Shown here piece after piece: positions 1 to 5,946 of a DNA stretch of 6,246 bases. The position numbers and the translations under genes are program-made. The notes below the pieces were generated by a model. It worked only from the letters and a program-made list of their open reading frames with translations. It made no database searches and had not been told where the DNA came from. Positions within the stretch are counted from its first letter, which is position 1; each line of letters opens with the position of its first letter. This stretch comes from Neisseriaceae bacterium (GTDB lineage Bacteria; Pseudomonadota; Gammaproteobacteria; Burkholderiales; UBA11063): positions 1 through 6,246 of the forward strand of contig CANGJN010000040.1 of assembly GCA_947454215.1 (NCBI GenBank), written 5' to 3'.

Positions 1-1536
1 GCTCCTGAGCGAGATTATGGGACTTATAACTCTCCACATCATGTTATACAACCGGAAACAATACAAAATTTTTATACTCTAAATGAAGAGTCCTCCATTG
101 AGCGTAATATTTTTTTATTGAAGATTAATCTTTCTCCGTTAGGAAGTAAAACGTGTATAGGTGTTGTAGTAAATTTATCTAACCAGACGACTGATTTTGC
201 AAACAGATACTTATTAACCGATAAAAATTGTTTCTTAACTACTACAAATAATATTATGCATTTAAAGAATATAAAATCAATTGATGTTACAAGTTTTATT
301 AATGGCAAAGTTTCTACTTGGCGTAATAAAAAAATATCTGGAAATGATTATTATATAGATATTGATCGCAATGATAATGATATTATATATGATGGAAGAA
401 TTGTAGCTATTAGATTATTAAATAATAGTAGCGATACAAATAGTGGTGCACAGGTGAATTCATCAGGTTCAAATATTTTCCCTAACCTATCAAACCATAA
501 GACGTCTTATTTCACTCCAGAACAAATTTTAAATATATTTTGGAATACTAATGATAAGAGGGATTTATTAGATACAATTTTAGCACTCAAGGAATCTTCA
601 AGGCCACTTAATTTGATTAATGTAGAAAATGAAACTGATTATATTTATTATGGAACAGAAATTTTTAAAGACAAATTCGGTAAGTATAACATTAAATATG
701 AGCCATTAGAAAAAGATAAGTTCTTTTTGAAGTTGGATAATAAAGATTTAGAAACTAACAATCCTACTATCTTTTACGATGAAGGTGCTGGAAGAAGTTT
801 TAATGATTTTGTATCTGAAGATACTGGTGGACCTTTATTGGCTTGTAAATCTAAAATAATAACAGGTATAGATTCTGGAGTTTGCAGTTTATTAGCATTG
901 AACACAGGGCCTAGGGTACTTTATGAATCTAGAACAAATAGTAAAACTCATACTTTAGTATCCTTTGCAGGGTTTACCGGAAATAACTCTAGGAATTTAA
1001 ATCCTGATAATCTATGTGATAAACTTATGAATACAAAACAGATTAGACTTGATAATTCTAGGAACAGAACCATTTATCATATTAGCAATGTGATTTATCT
1101 TTCATCATCTGCAATGTTGTTTTCTATTGACTCATTGAAATTTAGAGGAGATAATAATTCTAGTGCAGTGTGTTTCTTTGATAAAAATAATTCGTGGTTA
1201 TTACTTGGACATATAAAATATAAACTTTATGAAAACACTAATGTGGTGAGTGTAAATTTACCTTTAGAAAACTCTTTAATCTCTAATACAGTGCAGGAAG
1301 AAGTCCCTAGTACAGATTCAAGTGACAACCCAAGATCAAAATTGCAAGGAACACCAACAAGAACACCGCCATCGCGGGAACAATATGAGTTAAATACCAT
1401 GCGTCATCCAATGGAAGAACAAGAAGAAGTCCCTAGTACAGACTCAAGTGACGACCCAAGAAGAAAATGGCAAGGAACACCAACAAGAACACCGCCATCG
1501 CGGGAACAATATGAGTTAGATACTATGCGTAATTAA
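1..1536 (+). CDS. Trypsin-fold (S1-like) serine protease homologue with altered catalytic residues and a repeat tail; 5' end outside window
   Basis: The frame is open from base 1, so the true start lies upstream; the TTG at 118 is an internal Leu codon. 511 codons are visible (numbered from base 1). Seen: Cys52 and a YLLTDKNCF block ending at Cys77 match the trypsin C42...(W/Y)VLTAAHC58 region, with Asn76 in place of the catalytic His. IVAIRLL near codons 134-140 resembles the DIALIRL strand, but Arg133 sits where the catalytic Asp is expected. EDTGGPLL (codons 273-280) matches GDSGGPLV, with Thr275 in place of the nucleophilic Ser, followed by Cys282 and Cys295. About 110 further residues without a recognised domain follow, then a Pro/Ser/Thr-rich tail with two near-identical 42-residue-period repeats. 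Inference: a secreted or translocated pseudoprotease, perhaps acting on a host. Any signal peptide would be in the missing 5' part. The fold assignment is good but rests on short motifs; substrate and role are unknown. Confidence 0.72.
   Translation, partial: APERDYGTYNSPHHVIQPETIQNFYTLNEESSIERNIFLLKINLSPLGSKTCIGVVVNLSNQTTDFANRYLLTDKNCFLTTTNNIMHLKNIKSIDVTSFINGKVSTWRNKKISGNDYYIDIDRNDNDIIYDGRIVAIRLLNNSSDTNSGAQVNSSGSNIFPNLSNHKTSYFTPEQILNIFWNTNDKRDLLDTILALKESSRPLNLINVENETDYIYYGTEIFKDKFGKYNIKYEPLEKDKFFLKLDNKDLETNNPTIFYDEGAGRSFNDFVSEDTGGPLLACKSKIITGIDSGVCSLLALNTGPRVLYESRTNSKTHTLVSFAGFTGNNSRNLNPDNLCDKLMNTKQIRLDNSRNRTIYHISNVIYLSSSAMLFSIDSLKFRGDNNSSAVCFFDKNNSWLLLGHIKYKLYENTNVVSVNLPLENSLISNTVQEEVPSTDSSDNPRSKLQGTPTRTPPSREQYELNTMRHPMEEQEEVPSTDSSDDPRRKWQGTPTRTPPSREQYELDTMRN
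1297..1530 (+). repeat. Tandem coding repeat, two copies, 126-bp period
   Basis: Two 108-bp units (1297-1404 and 1423-1530) are separated by 18 bp, giving a 126-bp (42-codon) period. They differ at 7 of 108 positions by hand count, and a 48-bp core beginning CAAGGAACACC is identical. That core is about 48% G+C, far above the surrounding DNA. Each unit encodes EEVPSTDSSD, then a short variable stretch, then QGTPTRTPPSREQYEL. The near identity points to a recent duplication or to homogenisation. The copies keep the reading frame, so this is a protein repeat. Confidence 0.93.
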
Positions 1537-1710
1537 AGTATAGTGGAATGCATAGCTTCAAGTATAGATTCAACTGACGATAAAAGAACAGGACGTAAAT
1601 TATGGCTGGAGAGAAACTACAAAAAACCTAATGATAATATATCCTTATCACGTTTTGGAATAAACTCTCAAGAAAAAAGTTACATGAGCTTGTTTAATAA
1701 TAGATTCTAA
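1537..1710 (+). pseudogene. In-frame 3' remnant of the preceding gene, beyond its stop codon
   Basis: After the TAA at 1534-1536 the same frame stays open for 57 codons to a TAA at 1708-1710. The block reading SSIDSTDDKR (1558-1587) aligns with PSTDSSDDPR of the second repeat at exactly the 126-bp period (AGT at 1435 and AGT at 1561). It is therefore a degenerate third repeat. The following residues (KLWLERNYKKPNDN and onward) have no counterpart in the first two copies. The simplest reading is that the ancestral protein ran to 1710 and was shortened by a nonsense change at a position matching the CCA codon of the first spacer. Stop-codon readthrough or a sequencing error are alternatives. 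No ribosome binding site is visible for separate translation. Confidence 0.6.
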
Positions 1711-1738
1711 CTTTTAATCATATTTTTTTAATTCTTAA

Positions 1739-1768
1739 TTAAATGCACTGCGAAATTGCTGGTATAAT
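1739..1768 (+). promoter_or_regulatory. Sigma70-type extended -10 promoter of the chitinase gene
   Basis: A perfect TATAAT lies at 1763-1768, preceded by TG and one base (TGGTATAAT from 1760), which is the extended -10 form. The best -35 candidate, TTAAAT at 1739-1744 with an 18-bp spacer, is weak, as is usual with an extended -10. Transcription would start near 1775, giving a leader of about 33 bases. Confidence 0.65.
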
Positions 1769-1790
1769 ACCTTTCACTTTAAATTTTTTT

Positions 1791-1798
1791 AAAAGGAT
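1791..1798 (+). promoter_or_regulatory. Ribosome binding site of the chitinase gene
   Basis: AAAAGGAT with GGA at 1795-1797 lies 10 bases before the ATG at 1808. This supports that start, which also places a signal peptide at the very N-terminus. Confidence 0.7.
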
Positions 1799-1807
1799 AT
1801 CGAACTT

Positions 1808-3313
1808 ATGAATAAAAAATTATTAATTCCATTGTTTTTAATGAATAACTTATTTGCATTTAATCAAAGTTATTTAAATATAAATCAATTAACTAATAAG
1901 GTGACTCCCGATGGCAAGTGGGTTGGTGGTTTTTTTGCAAATTGGAGTTATTGGAGACTACCTGTTGGACAAGTTAAACAGTTAATTTCCTCACCTAAAG
2001 CTAGTTTTGTTACATATGCATTTTTAACTATGGTAACAAGCGATAATTTACATAAGGATGAAATAACTTATGGTGGAAAAACGATTACTGAACCAGGTCC
2101 AATAGGTACAGTTGTTGATATAGATTATATAGCTGAACCTAATGTGGCAACTGATAATATAAATTCATTAATTAATTATAAGGCAACATCTCAAGGAAAA
2201 ACTTTATTAATGGCAAGTATTGGAGGATGGTCTTATTCTCCACGATACACAACCTTTGCAAAAGATGTTCAAAAAAATCCAAATGCACTTAATATTTTTG
2301 CTAAGTCTGTTTTAACTTGGTTAAAAGCACATCCAAATTTTGATGGGATAAATATTGATTGGGAATATCCTGGTTGGGGACAAGATGAAACTATAGATAA
2401 TCACTTAGGGGAAGGGGTTGTATTTAATCAAATGATAGATAAGATTCATTATGAATTATCTACAGAAGAGGCTAAAACTGGCAAACATTATTACATAAGT
2501 ATTGCAACAGTTGCTTCAACTAAGAAATATTTAGGAGACAATAATACAATAAATTGGCAAACAATTGCTGCAGAAGTTGATTGGATTGATTTGATGGCAT
2601 TTGATATTAATGGAGAGTTTAACGCCCCAAATGGAACAGCTTTGTCTCAAGTATCAACACTTTCTGATTTAGAAGTTATACTAAATGACTATATTAAAGT
2701 GGGAATTCCATCTAGTCATATATTACTTGGTGTACCTTTATACGCAAGAGAAATGTTGGTAAAAGATTTGCCAACACAAAGTAATCAATATGGGTATAAT
2801 GGATCTTTAAATTATCCTGGGATAGATAAGAATCTATATACGCCTGACATTACTTACTTAAATCCACCTAATGTTCTACCTTATTACCCTGCTACTGGAA
2901 TGGTTGACAATACTGGTGTATACAGTTATTCTTGCTTTATAAACTTACTGCCTGGTGGAGAAAGTTCTGCACCTAGTTGTCCTGGACCTGTAAGTAGTAT
3001 TCCTGATAACAGATCATTATGGGGGGCTCCATTACCACAAAACTTACAGTTTGTTAGTAATGTAGATAATAATGGAAATTCATGGATTTATGGAACTTCA
3101 CAAAATGTTATTGCCGATCCATCAGGAGCAAAAACTTACCTGGCATACCCAGTTTTTACTCTTGAAACAAAAGAAAGCCTTACTTTAAAAATTAATAACT
3201 TAGTTAAAAAACTTAATTTAGGCGGAGTATGGTTCTGGGATTTAACTCAGGATTCTCTAAACAATCCATCTATGTCATTATTTGTGAGTGCTTATAACCA
3301 GTTAAACAAATAA
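1808..3313 (+). CDS. Exported glycoside hydrolase family 18 chitinase
   Basis: Family role: GH18 enzymes hydrolyse beta-1,4 bonds in chitin by substrate-assisted catalysis in a TIM barrel. Seen in this 501-residue protein: a short signal peptide (Lys3-Lys4, hydrophobic 5-17, likely cleavage near Ala17); barrel strand 1 VGGFFANW (39-46); the SxGG motif SIGGW (137-141); the catalytic block DGINIDWE with catalytic acid Glu186 and Asp184; MAFD (263-266); GVPLYARE (308-315); and GGVWFWD (472-478) ending the barrel. The only two cysteines, 376 and 391, could form a disulfide after export. Odd points: Asn182 replaces the first Asp of DxDxE, and Phe265 replaces the Tyr of MxYD, so activity may be reduced or altered. 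No chitin-binding domain is evident, so it is a single-domain enzyme. It has its own promoter and terminator. Likely roles are use of chitin or interaction with an arthropod or protist host (inference). The family call is secure. Confidence 0.93.
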   Translation: MNKKLLIPLFLMNNLFAFNQSYLNINQLTNKVTPDGKWVGGFFANWSYWRLPVGQVKQLISSPKASFVTYAFLTMVTSDNLHKDEITYGGKTITEPGPIGTVVDIDYIAEPNVATDNINSLINYKATSQGKTLLMASIGGWSYSPRYTTFAKDVQKNPNALNIFAKSVLTWLKAHPNFDGINIDWEYPGWGQDETIDNHLGEGVVFNQMIDKIHYELSTEEAKTGKHYYISIATVASTKKYLGDNNTINWQTIAAEVDWIDLMAFDINGEFNAPNGTALSQVSTLSDLEVILNDYIKVGIPSSHILLGVPLYAREMLVKDLPTQSNQYGYNGSLNYPGIDKNLYTPDITYLNPPNVLPYYPATGMVDNTGVYSYSCFINLLPGGESSAPSCPGPVSSIPDNRSLWGAPLPQNLQFVSNVDNNGNSWIYGTSQNVIADPSGAKTYLAYPVFTLETKESLTLKINNLVKKLNLGGVWFWDLTQDSLNNPSMSLFVSAYNQLNK

Positions 3314-3331
3314 ATTGGTCACTAAGTATTT

Positions 3332-3360
3332 ATATGGTGGTTACATAATAACCACCATAT
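3332..3360 (+). terminator. Hairpin downstream of the chitinase gene, probable terminator
   Basis: A perfect 12-bp inverted repeat (ATATGGTGGTTA at 3332-3343 and TAACCACCATAT at 3349-3360) with a CATAA loop begins 18 bases after the chitinase stop. The following TCATATAAAAACTTTT is not a clean T-run, so termination may be incomplete. It could also act in the opposite direction on transcripts from htpG. Confidence 0.65.
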
Positions 3361-3615
3361 TCATATAAAAACTTTTACATCTTATAATAAAAACTCTTAG
3401 TGAAGACAATCATACTTAAGTCTATCATAAGTTGTGTTTTTATTGATATGAAATATGTTATAATTTTATTTTTATGTTAGTATAATATATAAATCTTTTA
3501 TCAACACATTTCAAAATCTCAATGTTTAAACTATATTAGTATTATACTTTAGTTCTATAACAAAATATTTTTTTGCACTCTTATACTATGTAGAAGAATG
3601 CAAAATTTAATTCTA
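3361..3615. other. Convergent intergenic spacer, no gene seen
   Basis: This AT-rich spacer lies between the chitinase hairpin and the htpG stop. Scattered TATAAT strings occur (3459-3464, preceded by TG and one base, and 3481-3486), but no gene follows them. The only structured element is the imperfect hairpin at 3571-3605. Confidence 0.6.
3571..3605 (-). terminator. Imperfect hairpin at the 3' end of htpG, possible terminator
   Basis: TTTTGCA (3571-3577) pairs with TGCAAAA (3599-3605). The stem continues inward (TCTT with AAGA, TAC with GTA) with two single mismatches and a TAT loop. It starts 10 bases past the htpG stop. Read on the minus strand it is followed by an A-run and then UAUUUU, so it lacks a classic U-tract. 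Read on the plus strand it is followed by TTTAATT. Its position fits a terminator, but the mechanism is uncertain. Confidence 0.4.
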
Positions 3616-5499
3616 TTATAAACAAATTAATTTATTCATGCGATCAATAAATTCTGATGGATTTTCTAATTTAAGACCTTCTAATAAAGTTGCTTGATCA
3701 AAAAGAATTTGCGAAATATTAACATCTTCATCTTCATTTAGCGTATCTTCTAATTTTTTGACCAACGGATGAGCCATATTAACTTCTAAGATTGGCTTTG
3801 ATCCATTAATAGGTTGTCCTGCTTGTTTTAAAATCTGTTCCATATGAATACTCATCGCATTTTCTTCAACTAATAAACAACTAGGTGAATTAATTAATCT
3901 CGTAGTATTTTGAACATCTTTGACTTTATCTCCCAAAGATTTTTTAATTTTTTCAATTATAGGTTTAGCTAATTCTTTTTTGTGACTCTTATCTTCTTCA
4001 GATTCATTTATAATCTTACTTAAATCTAACCCACTCGAAGCAACTGAAATTAACTCTTTTTCTTCGTATTTATTTAAATGCGATACAACCCACTCATCAA
4101 TTTTATCTATTAATAATAGTACTTCAATATTATTCTTTTTAAATACTTCTAAATGAGGACTATTTTTAGCTGAATTATAAGATTCTGCAGTAATAAAATA
4201 AATTTTATCTTGGTTTGCTTTCATCTGTTTTATATATTGATCCAAACTTACATTAGGAACATCTGAGTCAGAGTTTGTAGAAATAAACCTAAGTAAAGAG
4301 GCTATTTTATCTTTATTTGCATGGTCTTCAATAATACCCTCTTTTATGACATTTCCAAATTCTTTATAAAATACTCCATATGACTCAGAATCTTTTTTTA
4401 CAAGATCTTCCAGCATAGATAAAACTTTTTTTGTTGAACCAGTCCTTATATTATCTATATCTTTAGATGATTGAAGTATCTCTCTAGAAATATTTAAAGG
4501 TAAATCTTGACTATCAATTACCCCTCTTATAAATCTTAAATAATTAGGTAATAATTTTTCTGCATCATCCATTATAAATACACGTTTTATATATAATTTA
4601 ACTCCATATCTTCGTTTTGAATCATACAAATCAAAAGGTGCTTTCGATGGTATATATAATAACTGCGTATACTCTTGTGTACCCTCAACTTTATTATGTG
4701 TCCAAATTAATGGTTCATTAAAATCATGAGAAATATGCTTATAAAATTCTTTATACTCATCATTTGTTATATTATTTTTACTTCTAACCCACAAAGCATT
4801 AGCCTGATTTACTGTTTCCAACTCTGTACTCACTACTTCCTTATCACTATCTTCACTAGTTATGTTCTTAAGCATTTTAATTGGATAGTTTATATGATCA
4901 GAATAGGTTCTTACTAAAGAACGTAGTTTCCAGTCTGATAAAAACTCTTCACAATCATCTTTAAGATGTAGAACAACCATTGTTCCTGATTGTTCTTTAT
5001 TGACATTTTCTATTGTAAACTCTCCAGTGCCATCAGACATCCAAACAACACCTTCTGAATTTTCACACCCAGCTTTTAAGGTATAGAGTTCTATTGATTT
5101 TGCTACTATAAATGCCGAATAAAATCCAACACCAAATTGTCCAATTAAGTTACTATCCTTTTTTTCATCACCAGATAATTGAGTTAAAAACTTTTTAGTT
5201 CCTGAATTTGCTATTGTTCCTATATTTTCAATAACTTCATCATAACTCATACCAATACCATTATCCGATATAGTCAAAGTTTTAGCATCTTTATCAAACT
5301 TTATTTCTATATATAGTTCTTCATTTTTATTAATCTCTGGATTTTTTATTTGCTCAAATTTTAATTTATCAATGGCATCAGAAGCATTTGAAATGAGTTC
5401 ACGTAAGAAAATATCTTTATTTGAATATAATGAATGAATCATTAGGTTTAATAATTGCTTGACCTCAGTTTGAAAATTTAAAACTTTTTTATTACTCAT
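3616..5499 (-). CDS. htpG: Molecular chaperone HtpG (bacterial Hsp90)
   Basis: HtpG is a homodimeric, cytoplasmic, ATP-driven chaperone that remodels client proteins, often together with DnaK. The 627-residue product is full length for the family. Seen: the N-terminal GHKL ATPase domain with RELISNASDA containing catalytic Glu34 and Mg/ATP-binding Asn38; DNGIGM (79-84); the lid segment IGTIANSGTKKF (93-104); and the glycine loop IGQFGVGFYS (119-128). The middle domain carries NISREILQ with Arg339, which corresponds to the arginine that contacts the ATP gamma-phosphate. The C-terminal dimerisation domain follows, without the MEEVD tail of eukaryotic cytosolic Hsp90, as expected. The ATG at 5497-5499 is supported by AGAGGA 8 bases upstream. 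The gene stands alone, convergent with the chitinase gene. No frameshift or lost key residue is seen. Confidence 0.98.
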   Translation of the reverse strand: MSNKKVLNFQTEVKQLLNLMIHSLYSNKDIFLRELISNASDAIDKLKFEQIKNPEINKNEELYIEIKFDKDAKTLTISDNGIGMSYDEVIENIGTIANSGTKKFLTQLSGDEKKDSNLIGQFGVGFYSAFIVAKSIELYTLKAGCENSEGVVWMSDGTGEFTIENVNKEQSGTMVVLHLKDDCEEFLSDWKLRSLVRTYSDHINYPIKMLKNITSEDSDKEVVSTELETVNQANALWVRSKNNITNDEYKEFYKHISHDFNEPLIWTHNKVEGTQEYTQLLYIPSKAPFDLYDSKRRYGVKLYIKRVFIMDDAEKLLPNYLRFIRGVIDSQDLPLNISREILQSSKDIDNIRTGSTKKVLSMLEDLVKKDSESYGVFYKEFGNVIKEGIIEDHANKDKIASLLRFISTNSDSDVPNVSLDQYIKQMKANQDKIYFITAESYNSAKNSPHLEVFKKNNIEVLLLIDKIDEWVVSHLNKYEEKELISVASSGLDLSKIINESEEDKSHKKELAKPIIEKIKKSLGDKVKDVQNTTRLINSPSCLLVEENAMSIHMEQILKQAGQPINGSKPILEVNMAHPLVKKLEDTLNEDEDVNISQILFDQATLLEGLKLENPSEFIDRMNKLICL

Positions 5500-5507
5500 T
5501 TTCTTTA

Positions 5508-5513
5508 TCCTCT
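5508..5513 (-). promoter_or_regulatory. Ribosome binding site of htpG
   Basis: On the minus strand AGAGGA is followed by 8 bases and then the htpG ATG. This is a good Shine-Dalgarno match that fixes the start. Confidence 0.75.
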
Positions 5514-5525
5514 AAAATAAATTAT

Positions 5526-5553
5526 ATTATATCACTAATTAATATAATGCTAA
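5526..5553 (-). promoter_or_regulatory. Extended -10 promoter of htpG
   Basis: On the minus strand TGATATAAT (5534 down to 5526) gives a perfect TATAAT with a TGn extension. TTAGCA (5553 to 5548), 16 bases upstream, matches TTGACA at 4 of 6 positions. The start point would be near 5519, leaving a leader of about 20 bases. No convincing sigma32 heat-shock promoter (CTTGAAA/CCCCAT) is seen. The region is so AT-rich that chance TATAAT matches are common. Confidence 0.5.
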
Positions 5554-5569
5554 TTAATTAATTTTCAAT

Positions 5570-5589
5570 AATTAATTTTAAAATTAATT
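5570..5589. repeat. Perfect 20-bp A/T palindrome upstream of htpG
   Basis: AATTAATTTT is followed directly by its reverse complement AAAATTAATT, with no loop. It lies about 40 bases upstream of the htpG -10 box, next to further TTAATTAA strings. It may be a protein-binding site or simply a product of the composition. Confidence 0.4.
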
Positions 5590-5738
5590 GTTAGGGATAA
5601 TTTTTAAACCCATAAAATATTTACAAATATTCATTAATAAATAAACCTATTTAATAACCTATACCGATCTTTAAAACTTTTTAATAATTTGGAGGAATTA
5701 TATAATTTTATTTTTACAAATATTTTATAGCAATAACC

Positions 5739-5858
5739 ATGAGATTTAATTATATTTATTTGTTAAAGTTTAAGCCAAAATTAGCAAATTTATGCAAAAA
5801 TTTAATTTCTGTAATATATTTATTTTCTTTAATATTGATTTTTCAATTTAAAATGTAG
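5739..5858 (+). CDS. Doubtful 39-residue ORF with one hydrophobic segment
   Basis: ATG at 5739 to TAG at 5856-5858 encodes a small peptide with a basic N-terminal half (Arg2, Lys10, Lys12, Lys14, Lys20) and one hydrophobic stretch, LISVIYLFSLILIF (residues 22-35), which could span a membrane. No Shine-Dalgarno sequence sits at the proper distance; the GGAGG at 5691 is 43 bases away. AT-rich DNA readily produces such hydrophobic ORFs by chance, and I recognise no family. Confidence 0.15.
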   Translation: MRFNYIYLLKFKPKLANLCKNLISVIYLFSLILIFQFKM

Positions 5859-5880
5859 GTGCAAAAGAGGCTCATAGTAC

Positions 5881-5946
5881 ACTGTTCTGCAACTTTACTT
5901 ATATACTTATTGAAATATTTTATAGTCTATTTAAAGGTATTATCTT
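5881..5946 (+). mobile_element. Possible left end of the decayed insertion sequence
   Basis: ACTGTTCTGCAACTTTAC at 5881 lies about 65 bases before the transposase start, where an IS terminal inverted repeat and short leader would be expected. A TATAGT (5921-5926) and AAAGG (5933-5937) precede the ATG at a normal distance. The right end is outside the window, so neither the inverted repeat nor a target duplication can be shown. Confidence 0.3.

Larger units (their letters stand above)
5590..5946. other. AT-rich gene-poor stretch
   Basis: No recognisable gene, tRNA or other RNA gene is seen here. The notable items are an isolated GGAGG at 5691-5695, a doubtful 39-codon ORF, and a locally G+C-richer patch near 5856-5892 that may mark an insertion-sequence boundary. 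Confidence 0.5.

Noticed and set aside
72..308. Minus-strand ORF of 78 codons
   Set aside because: It lies wholly inside the trypsin-like gene on the opposite strand. Its hydrophobic, low-complexity translation has no recognisable motif and no promoter or ribosome binding site was seen.
1297..1587. CRISPR-like array
   Set aside because: The units are 108 bp long, keep the reading frame and encode a repeated peptide; the 18-bp interval is too short for a spacer.
3456..3486. Promoter for a gene after the chitinase
   Set aside because: TATAAT strings at 3459 and 3481 have no matching -35 box and no plus-strand gene follows them. Such strings are expected by chance in this composition.
3572..3604. 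CIRCE-like heat-shock operator (TTTGCACTC ... GAATGCAAA)
   Set aside because: The left half matches TTAGCACTC well, but the spacer is 15 rather than 9 bases and the right half is poor. It lies at the 3' ends of both genes, not upstream of either.
4726..4917. Plus-strand ORF of 63 codons
   Set aside because: It is antisense inside the well-supported htpG and has no family resemblance. Its hydrophobic translation is typical of AT-rich antisense frames.
5563..5569. Sigma32 -35 element upstream of htpG
   Set aside because: TTGAAA is present on the minus strand, but no CCCCAT-like -10 follows at 13-17 bases. The nearest resemblance (TAGCAT) is only about 10 bases away.
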